From an uncultured Sutterella sp. (GTDB lineage: Bacteria > Pseudomonadota > Gammaproteobacteria > Burkholderiales > Burkholderiaceae_F), in NCBI GenBank assembly GCA_905198475.1, contig CAJKCQ010000030.1, positions 1 through 26,149 of the forward strand: a stretch of 26,149 nt of DNA, read 5' to 3'. This document shows positions 1-7,054 of the stretch, piece by piece. The notes under the pieces are model-generated. The model had not been told where the DNA came from. It searched no databases and saw only the letters and a list, made by a program, of their open reading frames with translations. A program made the translations under genes and the position numbers. Each line of letters opens with the position of its first letter. The stretch's first letter is position 1.

Positions 1-54
1 ACGCGTAAGGACTCAGTAGGGAATCTCCGTCCTTCAGGGCGGAGAGGATGTCAA
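1..54 (+). mobile_element. Right end of an IS200/IS605-type (TnpB) element, partial
   Basis: Bases 25-44 form an 8-bp hairpin (CTCCGTCC, loop TTCA, GGGCGGAG, one G-T wobble). It is followed by GAGGATG and then TCAA at 51-54. This layout (GAAT, GC-rich hairpin, AGGATGTCAA) is the characteristic right terminus of IS605/IS1341-type tnpB elements, where TCAA is the 3' cleavage tetranucleotide and the hairpin is the end of the omega-RNA scaffold. A TAG at 17-19, just before the hairpin, could be the tnpB stop, with the element continuing left of the window. No transposase domain is visible, so the call rests on the terminus alone. Bases 55 onward are host sequence (MFS fragment); in the known systems the roughly 16-20 nt after the right end act as the TnpB guide. 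Confidence 0.65.
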
Positions 55-480
55 CAAGAACGCGCCCCCTCAAGGCGGCGCAGAAGCCCGCGCGCCGGGA
101 CGGAGGCTCGGAAGCTTCGCCCTCTCGAGCCCCGCGGTCGTCAGCCTTCCCGTTCTGATCGCGCTCGTGCTGCTCCTCGGGGCCATCGTCTTCGGCCTGC
201 GCGGCATCACCTACGGGCAGATGAATGAAATCCGCATCCCTCGCGCCTACACGGGCACGGCCATGTACATGATCCTGTTCGTCGGCTTCTCGCCCGAAGC
301 CTTCATCCACATCCTCTTCGGCCATCTGATGGACCGCATGGGCAACGACGCCCCCCGGTCATATTCCTCATCATGGGCGCATCGCTCCTCATGGGCGCCC
401 TGCTCGTGACGCTGCTCTATACGGGCATGAAGCGGCGTTGGGGGAGGGTCCCCGAGGAGGAACCCGACGGCGTCCGCTGA
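55..480 (+). pseudogene. MFS transporter, C-terminal fragment, frameshifted
   Basis: The frame entered at about base 56 encodes a membrane protein tail. A hydrophobic segment lies at about 140-205, then a loop RGITYGQMNEIRIPRAYTGT, then a segment ending in FGHLMDRMG, which resembles the last helices of major facilitator transporters. At 351-356 there is a run of six C. After it the frame hits TGA at 407-409, whereas the +1-shifted frame continues as VIFLIMGASLLMGALL (a final transmembrane helix) and a charged tail ending in TGA at 478-480. One extra C would restore DAPP-VIFLIMG, so the reading frame is broken by one base, either truly or by a homopolymer error. The fragment begins immediately after the IS-type end, so the upstream two-thirds of the transporter is absent here. 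Substrate unknown. Confidence 0.7.
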
Positions 481-519
481 CCGCCGCGCTCTTCACCATT
501 TCCTTCAGGCATGCCGCCT

Positions 520-561
520 CCCGCAGCCCGGACGCATTTCCCCGGGCCGCGGGATTCTTTT
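520..561 (+). terminator. Terminator after the MFS fragment
   Basis: The arms CCCGCAGCCCGG (520-531) and CCGGGCCGCGGG (542-553) pair over 12 bp with one mismatch, followed by ATTCTTTT. The orientation fits the plus-strand transporter. It sits between the convergent ends of the MFS fragment and the autotransporter. Confidence 0.6.
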
Positions 562-573
562 CGCCTGATCGCC

Positions 574-2982
574 TCAAAGCTCGTTGAAGCGCCACGTCGC
601 CCGCACCGAGAGCGTGTGAGAGCGGATGCCGCCGCCCGCCCGCGAGGTCATCCCCGAGAGCTCGAACCGCGTCTCGGGGAACTGCACCACGACCGAACCC
701 CCGGCGCTCACCCTGAAGTGTTTGGGCTCAGGCCCGGGAAGAGAGGAGCGCGCGGCCGTCACTTCGGGGAGCGACAGCGTGAGGGTCGGGCGAGACCCCG
801 TCATCCCCGTGAGGTCGCCCCAGAGCGAAGCTTCGACCCGGGTCGGGAGCCAGTCGCCCAGAAATCCTGAGGCGCTCGGCAGGTCAAACCCCGTGCGGGC
901 GGCGAGTCCGACGGAGGCCGAGAGGGCGCCGCCCCCGGACTCCTCAACCTTGAGCACCTTGCCGCTCACGGCCGTCCATTGGGCCTCGGAATCCTCCCAG
1001 CGCCAACCGCGCAGTCCCGCGCGCCCCGCGACCGACCAGGCGTCGCCAGCAAGAAGCGTGCGCTCCCAGGCCGCCCCGGCGCTCCAGAGCGTGCGCTTCA
1101 CGCCCTCGGCACGCAGCGTGTCGCGCGCCGAGGGCACGGAGAGGCTGTCCGTCGCCTCGCTCCAGGCGAGGTCGAGGAGCAGCCGCCCGTCCCAAAGCGG
1201 GTGCGCCGCGAAGAGGGAGACCACCGCCGCCTCGCTCGAGCCCGTGAGGGGAAGGCGGGAGTTCGGCGCATCCGCCCTGAAGTCGTGCTCGATGAAGGCG
1301 CCGAAGAGCCCCACCCGCCAGTCGCCGCGTCCGAGAACGAACGCCCCCTGAACGGTCGTGTCGTCCGTGCGCAGGGTCTTGGCGAAGCCCAGGGCGGGAA
1401 GCTCCGTTTCGGTGCGCGTTTCGCCCGACTTCGCCTCGATGATCACCGGGATGTTCGTCATCACCGCGGGCATGCTGCGCAGAAACGCGTCCTCCTGCGC
1501 GCGCTTCGGCACCGACCCGCGCAGCTCGGCCGCGTCAAGCACGTCGAAGAGCTCGAAGGAGAGTCCCGCCGTCTTCTGTGCGAGCCGCTCGCGGGTGCCC
1601 GCCGCGGCCGCAGCCGACCCGAGCTTCACCACCGACTCGGCGACCTCGTCGGCCGTGAGGCTCGATAAGAAGAGCGTCCGGTACCAGGAGGGCGTCGTGA
1701 CGTCACGGCGCACCTCGTAGATGCCGTTCAGAAAGTCCCCGACGGGTCCGGAGAAGGCGAGGCTCTCCATGCGCACGCCCAGAGTCCCGTCCTCGAGGAG
1801 GTAAAGCTCCCCCTCCTTGAAGCTCGAATCCACGCGCACCACCACCGATTCGAGCCCCGTGACGCGTCCCTCGGTGAAGTCCGCCTGCGTGAGCTTGAAG
1901 GTGGCCGGGACGTCGTCGTCGCGCTCCTCGCCCGAAGTGATCCAGATCACGGCGCCCGTGTCGAAGTGGGTCCACGTTCCCGCCTCGGTCTTGAGTTTTG
2001 CCCCGTCCCCCCGGAGTTCGAGCACCGCTCCGGAGGCGACGAAGAGGTTGGGCGCGCCCGCCGCCGGCGCCGACGCTCCACCCACGGCGAAGAAGTGCCG
2101 GTTCGTGATCGCGGCGTCCGACGCGATCAGCAGCCTCCCCAGGTCGGGTATTTCCGTGCTCGGCGAGAGCCCCTCCGCCGCGCCCCAGGTGAAGACGCCG
2201 CCCTGCGAAACGCGGACGAAGAGGCGCGCCCCCTCGTCCACCCGTATGGAATTTGCGCTGAAGGCCGCCGGCCGGAATGCGACGACCTCCCCGCCCGCGC
2301 CGTCGCCGCCGGGATGGTCCCCGTCGAGGTCGTCGGCGGCGCCCAGCTCGACCCTCACGTCGCCCTTCACGACGAAGTCGCCCGCCTCGAGCAGCATGGG
2401 CCGCTCCCAATCCGCGGCGCCGCGGATTTCGACGCGGATCAGTCCGCCCGAGGCTTCAAGCCCCGCCATCGTCATCAGCGCGCCGCCTCGGAGGACGAGC
2501 TCGGCCTCGGGGCCGAGCTCGAGGCGCCCGACGTATTCGCCCGACCCGGTGAAGTCGAGACCGCCGAATGCGGCCCCGTCGTCGAGCGTGAGCGTGCCGC
2601 CCGCGAGGGTCGTCGTGCCGGCCGCATAGGCCGCGGTCCCGTCGCCCGTGAGCGAGACCGAGCCGCCTTTGAGCGTGAAGTCGGTGGTCGTGAGCATTGA
2701 GCCGCCCGACATCGTGAGCGTGCCGTCCTTCGTCACTTCAACGGCGTCGTACGCTTCAAACGCGCCGTCCGTCAGCGCCTCGGCGCCCGTCACCGTCCAG
2801 GCCGTCGAGTCGCCGGCCGCCGCCGGGGCCGGCAGATGGACGAGCCCTGCGGCAAAGAGGAGTCCGAGAAGCGCAGGAAGGGGGCGTTGTTGAAGAAGCG
2901 GCGTACGCAGGCCAGTGCCGGCGGTCGGCTTGCGGGAGCGGTCGATCGTCATGGTGTCGTTGAGGGTGTGGTGGTGAAACAT
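574..2982 (-). CDS. Autotransporter with outer-membrane beta-barrel (type V secretion)
   Basis: About 802 residues. The N-terminus has a basic stretch (RSRKP...) followed by a hydrophobic core LPALLGLLFAAGLVHL and a PAPAAAG region that looks like a signal-peptidase site, so the protein should be exported by Sec. The next several hundred residues are rich in G, T, S and V in short repeating strands (for example LTMSGGSMLTTTDFTLKGG), as in beta-helical passengers. The last 280 or so residues are alternating aromatic/polar strands typical of a 12-strand autotransporter barrel, ending in RATWRFNEL. The final residue is Leu rather than the usual Phe/Trp. The start at 2982 (MFHHHTL) is preferred because GAAG lies upstream; an ATG at 3045 would add 21 non-signal-like residues, and a later ATG (MTIDRS) is also possible. 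Passenger function is unknown. Single gene with its own leader. Confidence 0.8.
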   Translation of the reverse strand: MFHHHTLNDTMTIDRSRKPTAGTGLRTPLLQQRPLPALLGLLFAAGLVHLPAPAAAGDSTAWTVTGAEALTDGAFEAYDAVEVTKDGTLTMSGGSMLTTTDFTLKGGSVSLTGDGTAAYAAGTTTLAGGTLTLDDGAAFGGLDFTGSGEYVGRLELGPEAELVLRGGALMTMAGLEASGGLIRVEIRGAADWERPMLLEAGDFVVKGDVRVELGAADDLDGDHPGGDGAGGEVVAFRPAAFSANSIRVDEGARLFVRVSQGGVFTWGAAEGLSPSTEIPDLGRLLIASDAAITNRHFFAVGGASAPAAGAPNLFVASGAVLELRGDGAKLKTEAGTWTHFDTGAVIWITSGEERDDDVPATFKLTQADFTEGRVTGLESVVVRVDSSFKEGELYLLEDGTLGVRMESLAFSGPVGDFLNGIYEVRRDVTTPSWYRTLFLSSLTADEVAESVVKLGSAAAAAGTRERLAQKTAGLSFELFDVLDAAELRGSVPKRAQEDAFLRSMPAVMTNIPVIIEAKSGETRTETELPALGFAKTLRTDDTTVQGAFVLGRGDWRVGLFGAFIEHDFRADAPNSRLPLTGSSEAAVVSLFAAHPLWDGRLLLDLAWSEATDSLSVPSARDTLRAEGVKRTLWSAGAAWERTLLAGDAWSVAGRAGLRGWRWEDSEAQWTAVSGKVLKVEESGGGALSASVGLAARTGFDLPSASGFLGDWLPTRVEASLWGDLTGMTGSRPTLTLSLPEVTAARSSLPGPEPKHFRVSAGGSVVVQFPETRFELSGMTSRAGGGIRSHTLSVRATWRFNEL

Positions 2983-3212
2983 TGTTTTCTTCACCGGCCG
3001 CACCGCCGGACGGGAAGTCCGCGCGGGGGGCCGGGGGAGAAACATTTTCCCGACCGCATGCGGTTTATCCTCCCTACGGAAAACCCTTCCCCCTCACCCC
3101 CTGCCGGAGGCGCTCGCCGACCACCTCTTGACGCCTGTTATACGAATTTTCACCAAACACCGTGGGTTTGAATCCCTAGAGGATCAAGTGGAGACGCGCG
3201 TTGGATACAAAC
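2983..3212 (-). promoter_or_regulatory. Leader and likely promoter region of the autotransporter
   Basis: This gap lies between the autotransporter start and the terminator of the DUF711 gene. The part around 3120-3220 is visibly more AT-rich than its surroundings and on the minus strand contains TATAAC (3137-3142), a possible -10 element. No convincing -35 is seen 17 bp upstream of it. No credible gene is present. Confidence 0.3.
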
Positions 3213-3244
3213 AAAAAAAACGCCGGCTCCCGAAGGAACCGGCG
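3213..3244 (-). terminator. Rho-independent terminator of the ACT/DUF711 operon
   Basis: On the minus strand CGCCGGTTCC, loop TTCG, GGAGCCGGCG (one wobble, 10-bp stem) is followed at once by eight T. It lies 55 bases after the stop of the DUF711 gene. This is the clearest intrinsic terminator in the window. Confidence 0.93.
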
Positions 3245-3299
3245 CGCGGATGCAACACTTTTGCGGCGCGCCTCGAATTGCGAGCGCGCCTTTCAGCCG

Positions 3300-4673
3300 T
3301 CAGTTGCGCAGGCTGTGGATCGGCGCCGGGATGCGGCCGCCCAGCTTCACGAAGCCCGAGGCGTCGCCGCCCGGGACGCGGATGATGCTCGCCTCACCCA
3401 AGAGGCCGCCGAAGACGGCGACGTCGCCCACGGTCTTCCCCGGGACGGGGATCACGCGCACGGCGGTGGTCTTGCCGTTGATCATGCCGATAGCCGCCTC
3501 GTCGGCGATCATGCCGGAGATGGTCGCGGCGGGCGTGTCGCCCGGAATGGCGATCATGTCGAGGCCCACCGAGCAGACAGAGGTCATCGCCTCGAGCTTC
3601 TCGAGCGTGAGGGCGCCCGAACGGGCCGCCGCCTCGATGGCGCTGTCTTCGGAGACCGGAATGAAGGCGCCCGAGAGGCCGCCCACGTGCGAGGAGGCGA
3701 AGACGCCGCCCTTCTTCACCTGGTCATTGAGCATCGCGAGGATCGCGGTCGTGCCGGGCGCACCGATCGAGGAGAGGCCGAGCGACTGGAAGATCTCGCC
3801 CACGCTGTCGCCCACGGCCGGGGTCGGGGCGAGCGAGAGGTCGGCAACGCCGAAGGGAAGGTTGAGGCGGCGGGCGACCTCGTTGCCGATGATCTCGCCC
3901 ACGCGGGTCACCTTGTAGGCGGTGTGCTTGATCACCTCGGCCGCGTCGGTGATCGTGAGGTAGTCGCCCTTGGCGCGGAAGGCGCGGTCGAGGGCCTTCT
4001 TCACGACGCCCGGACCCGAGACGCCCACGTCGATCACGACGTCGGGCTCGCCCACGCCGAGGTAGGCGCCGGCCATGAAGGGCACGTCCTGCGGGATGTT
4101 GCAGAAGACGACGAGCTTGGCGCAGCCGATCGCGTCGCGGTCCTTCGTCGCTTCGGCGACGTCGAGGATGCGCTCGCCCATGAGGCGCACGGCGTCCATG
4201 TTGATGCCGGCCTTGGTCGAGCCCACGTTGATCGAGGAGCAGATGCGGTCGGTCGTGGCGAGCGCCTCGGGGAGCGCGTCGATCAGATTCTTCTCGCCCG
4301 GGGTCATGCCCTTCTCGACGAGCGCGCCGAAGCCGCCGATGAAGTCCACGCCCACCTCCTTGGCGGACTCGTCGAGCACCTGGCAGGCCTTCACCATCTC
4401 GTCGCGCGAGAAGGCGGCGCCCACGGTGCCGATCGGGGAGACGGAGATGCGCTTGTTGACGACGGGGATGCCGTAGCGGTCGCCCACCAGGTCGCAGGTC
4501 TCGACGAGCTTGGAGGCGTAGCGGGAGATCTTCGCGCGGACCTTGTAAGCGAAGCTGTCGAAGTCCGAGCTCGCGCAGTCGAAGAGGTTGATGCCCATCG
4601 TGACGGTGCGCACGTCGAGGTGCTCCGAGCGGAGCATGTTGATGGTGGAGAGAACCTCGCGGTCGGTCAGCAT
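3300..4673 (-). CDS. DUF711 / UPF0210 family protein (PFL-like fold), function unknown
   Basis: About 457 residues, the usual size for the UPF0210/DUF711 family. Recognisable family stretches include VTMGINLFDCASSD near residue 25, GVDFIGGFGALVEKGM around 120, INVGSTKAGINMDAVR around 160, DVGVSGPGVV, ADLSLAPTPAVGDSVGEI, and GGVFASSHVGGLSGAFIPVSED. The family is related in fold to pyruvate formate-lyase, but I see no glycyl-radical motif near the C-terminus and no reaction is established. The start at 4673 (MLTDREV) has AGGA about ten bases upstream. The same frame happens to stay open further upstream across the ACT gene; I take that as chance in GC-rich DNA. It lies 59 bases downstream of the ACT-domain gene, a pairing found in many bacteria, which suggests joint function or control by a small ligand. 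Confidence 0.9.
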   Translation of the reverse strand: MLTDREVLSTINMLRSEHLDVRTVTMGINLFDCASSDFDSFAYKVRAKISRYASKLVETCDLVGDRYGIPVVNKRISVSPIGTVGAAFSRDEMVKACQVLDESAKEVGVDFIGGFGALVEKGMTPGEKNLIDALPEALATTDRICSSINVGSTKAGINMDAVRLMGERILDVAEATKDRDAIGCAKLVVFCNIPQDVPFMAGAYLGVGEPDVVIDVGVSGPGVVKKALDRAFRAKGDYLTITDAAEVIKHTAYKVTRVGEIIGNEVARRLNLPFGVADLSLAPTPAVGDSVGEIFQSLGLSSIGAPGTTAILAMLNDQVKKGGVFASSHVGGLSGAFIPVSEDSAIEAAARSGALTLEKLEAMTSVCSVGLDMIAIPGDTPAATISGMIADEAAIGMINGKTTAVRVIPVPGKTVGDVAVFGGLLGEASIIRVPGGDASGFVKLGGRIPAPIHSLRN

Positions 4674-4732
4674 GTTGGTGTGTTCCTGAATATGTTCGTT
4701 TGTTCGTTCGTGGAGGATCGTGCGGCGGCGGA

Positions 4733-5299
4733 CTACTCTACCTTGACGCGGTGGATCGCCTCGAAGATGTCGCGGTGCTGCAGGTTGCAGCGCAGGTCCA
4801 TCGCCTGCGCGCGGTCGATGAGCGTGCGGTGCAGCGCCCGGCGGTCCACTTCCATCGGGATGGTCGCCTCGAAGACCTGCAGCGACTGGCCGTCCTCGAT
4901 CGGGAAGGCGCGCAGCGACTCGATGTTGATGCGCTGCTCGGCGAGGATCTTCGAGAAGGTCGTGATGATGTCGTTGCGGTCCGGGCCCCAGATGCTGATC
5001 ACGTAGGGCTCGCCCGGAGCGGCCTCGGGCGGCTCGACGAAGTCGAGCACGAGCACGGCCTGGTTGAGCTTGCGGCGGCGGATCTCGTCGGTGAGGTCGC
5101 CCTCGATGTCGTTCTTCGTCACGTCGACGGGCTTCTGCACGACGCACATGAGGGCGAACTGACCGTGCAGCGTCACCTGGCTCACCTGCTCGAGGTTGGC
5201 GCCGCGGCGCGTGATGACGGCCGACACGGCCGAAACGATGCCCGGACGGTCAAGACCGAAGACGCCGACCAAGACGCGGTCCATTTTTTCTTCACTCAC
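4733..5299 (-). CDS. Two-ACT-domain regulatory protein
   Basis: 188 residues. The first ACT domain starts with VLVGVFGLDRPGIVSAVSAV (about residues 9-28). The second follows from about residue 98 with YVISIWGPDRNDIITTFSKI. Each carries the DRPGI/DRNDI-type turn that binds small ligands such as amino acids. Tandem ACT proteins of this size (GcvR-like) are usually cytoplasmic regulators rather than enzymes. The start is taken as GTG at 5299, with AGGAGA eight bases upstream; an ATG five codons later (MDRVLVG) is a weaker alternative. It is the first gene of a two-gene unit with the DUF711 gene. The ligand and target are not known. Upstream, 5300-5487 holds a TTCAAA/TTTGAA inverted repeat and a GGGGGCCCCC palindrome but no gene. 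Confidence 0.85.
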   Translation of the reverse strand: MSEEKMDRVLVGVFGLDRPGIVSAVSAVITRRGANLEQVSQVTLHGQFALMCVVQKPVDVTKNDIEGDLTDEIRRRKLNQAVLVLDFVEPPEAAPGEPYVISIWGPDRNDIITTFSKILAEQRINIESLRAFPIEDGQSLQVFEATIPMEVDRRALHRTLIDRAQAMDLRCNLQHRDIFEAIHRVKVE

Positions 5300-5487
5300 A
5301 AGAAGTCTCCTGAGGACGCTGAGGGACGACCAGCTCCGGAGGAGCCATTCGGGAAATCCCTCTGTTCAAAAATCTGTGCATTTGAAGTGTATCGCCCGGA
5401 ACGGTGGTTCCGCGCGGGAATGGGCCTTCCGGAATGCGTGGCGGGGGAGCGGACGCGCCGTCGGCGCCTCTCGAGGAAGGGGGCCCC

Positions 5488-6327
5488 CTAGCGGCGGTTC
5501 GCAAAGGCGCCGGGGAGCTCCAGAAGCGCCCCGAGCCTTGGGAAGGCGGCGAGCGCGGCTGCGCGCGAAGCCTCGGCGACCGCCTCGAGGGGCGCGCCGC
5601 GCAGCTGGGCGGCCGTCCGCGCGGTTTCGAGAATGTCGGCGGGTTCACTCTCGGGGGGCGCGCCCGCGGCGGCCGCCGCATCGCGCCGGGGGCTCCCGGG
5701 CATGTCGGGACAGTCCGTCTCGAGGAGCCAGGCGCCGTCGGGCAGTTCGGCGAGGTGCCGGCGGATGCGCAGGCTCCCCGCATAGGTCGAGGCGCCCCCG
5801 AAGCCGAGCCGCAGGCCGAACTTCAGGAAGGCCGCGCGCTCGTAGTCGGAGCCGTTGAAGGCGTGCACGGCGCCGCCCGCCGGGGCGACGCGCCCGAAGA
5901 GGCCGAGCGTGCGCGAGGCGCTCCGGCGCACGTGGATCGAAAGCGGCAGCGCGAAGTCGCGCGCGATCCGGAGCTCTTCGAGCAAGACCGCCTCGGCCTT
6001 CGCCTGGTCGATCCCCGGCACGAATCCATCGAGCCCCACTTCGCCGATGCCGATGAAGAAGGGGTCGTCCAGGGCCTCCTCCACCGTGCGGCGCAGGTCC
6101 CGCAGCGTCTCCTCCCCCACCTCGTCGAGCGCGAGCGGATGGACGCCGAGGAGGTATCCGAGCCCCGCCTCGCGGGCGCACTGCGCGGTCTTCTCCCAGT
6201 TCGAGGGGCCGCCCGCGCAGAGGAGCATGTTCTCCACCCCGGCGCGGCGCGCTTCGTGAAGAAGCCAACCGCGGCGGGCGTCGAGCCGCTCGACCCAGAG
6301 GTGCGAGTGCGTGTCGATGAAGCCCAT
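5488..6327 (-). CDS. TatD family metal-dependent hydrolase (putative DNase)
   Basis: 279 residues, normal for TatD/YcfH/YjjV-type enzymes of the amidohydrolase superfamily. Metal and catalytic residues are all present: H7 and H9 in DTHSHL, E96 in GIGEVGLD, H132 in SIHVR, H155 in AVHAFNGS, and D205 in LLETDCPDMP. Members act as 3'-5' exonucleases or D-aminoacyl-tRNA deacylase-like hydrolases; the exact substrate here cannot be told. The start at 6327 has GGGAGATT upstream. It lies 34 bases after lolD and is probably cotranscribed with lolC-lolD, a common arrangement of a housekeeping hydrolase at the end of that unit. Confidence 0.88.
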   Translation of the reverse strand: MGFIDTHSHLWVERLDARRGWLLHEARRAGVENMLLCAGGPSNWEKTAQCAREAGLGYLLGVHPLALDEVGEETLRDLRRTVEEALDDPFFIGIGEVGLDGFVPGIDQAKAEAVLLEELRIARDFALPLSIHVRRSASRTLGLFGRVAPAGGAVHAFNGSDYERAAFLKFGLRLGFGGASTYAGSLRIRRHLAELPDGAWLLETDCPDMPGSPRRDAAAAAGAPPESEPADILETARTAAQLRGAPLEAVAEASRAAALAAFPRLGALLELPGAFANRR

Positions 6328-6361
6328 GACGAATCTCCCGGAAGAAGGACTGCAGAGCGCC

Positions 6362-7054
6362 TCAGCCCTCGACCGGAATGAGCACGCCGTCGGCGAGCCG
6401 CACCGTGCGGTCGCAGCGGCGCGCGAGGTCGCGGTCGTGCGTGACGATCACGATCGCCGAGCCGCGGCCGCGCGCGAGCGTGAGGAGCGATTCAAAGACC
6501 TGCGCGGCGGTCTCCTCGTCGAGGTTGCCCGTCGGTTCGTCGGCGAGCACGCAGGCCGGTTCGGTGATGAGGGCGCGCGCGATCGCCGTGCGCTGCCGCT
6601 CGCCCCCGGAGAGCTGCGACGGGAGGTGCTCGAGGCGGTGCCCGAGCCCCACGGCCTCGAGCGCCGCCTTGGCGCGCGCGAGCGCCTCGGCGCGCGGCGT
6701 GCGGCGGATGAAGAGCGGCATCGCCGCGTTTTCGAGCGCGGAGAACTCGGGAAGAAGGTGGTGGAACTGATAGACGAAGCCGAGGCGGCGGTTCCGGAGC
6801 GCCCCGCGTGCGCGCTCGGAGAGCCCCGAGAGCGTCTCGCCCGCAATGGCGACCCGCCCGCCGTCAAGGGCGTCGAGGCCGCCGAGGAGGTGCAGGAGCG
6901 TGGACTTCCCCGACCCGGAGGCGCCGAGGATCGCAACGGTTTCGCCGCGCGCCACCGAGAGGTTCACGTCCCGCAGGACGGGGACGGCCGCCGCGCCGTC
7001 GCGGTAGGCCTTGGCGACGTGCTCGGCGAGGAGCACGGGAGTCACGTCATTCAT
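6362..7054 (-). CDS. lolD: Lipoprotein-releasing ABC transporter ATPase LolD
   Basis: 230 residues. Walker A GASGSGKST is at 44-52, the Q-loop near 96 (VYQFHHLLPEFSALEN), the signature LSGGERQR at 148-155, Walker B CVLADEPTG at 168-176, and the switch His in VTHDRDLA. The Q-loop region FHHLLPEFSALENAAMP is typical of LolD within the MacB/LolD group. The protein powers extraction of outer-membrane lipoproteins from the inner membrane and their hand-over to LolA. Its ATG overlaps the end of lolC by eight bases and its ribosome site (GGAGG) lies inside lolC, so translation is coupled. Confidence 0.93.
   Translation of the reverse strand: MNDVTPVLLAEHVAKAYRDGAAAVPVLRDVNLSVARGETVAILGASGSGKSTLLHLLGGLDALDGGRVAIAGETLSGLSERARGALRNRRLGFVYQFHHLLPEFSALENAAMPLFIRRTPRAEALARAKAALEAVGLGHRLEHLPSQLSGGERQRTAIARALITEPACVLADEPTGNLDEETAAQVFESLLTLARGRGSAIVIVTHDRDLARRCDRTVRLADGVLIPVEG

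Noticed and set aside
3155..3185. A tRNA T-arm-like string GGGTTTGAATCCC, as might remain at an integration site
   Set aside because: Only a 3-bp stem forms, no acceptor stem or CCA follows, and no other tRNA arms are found nearby.
3300..5147. Possible fusion: the DUF711 frame stays open upstream through the ACT gene to 5147
   Set aside because: The extra 158 residues are Arg-rich low complexity, while the ACT protein is clearly encoded in another frame there; the conserved start MLTDREV with a ribosome site is at 4673.
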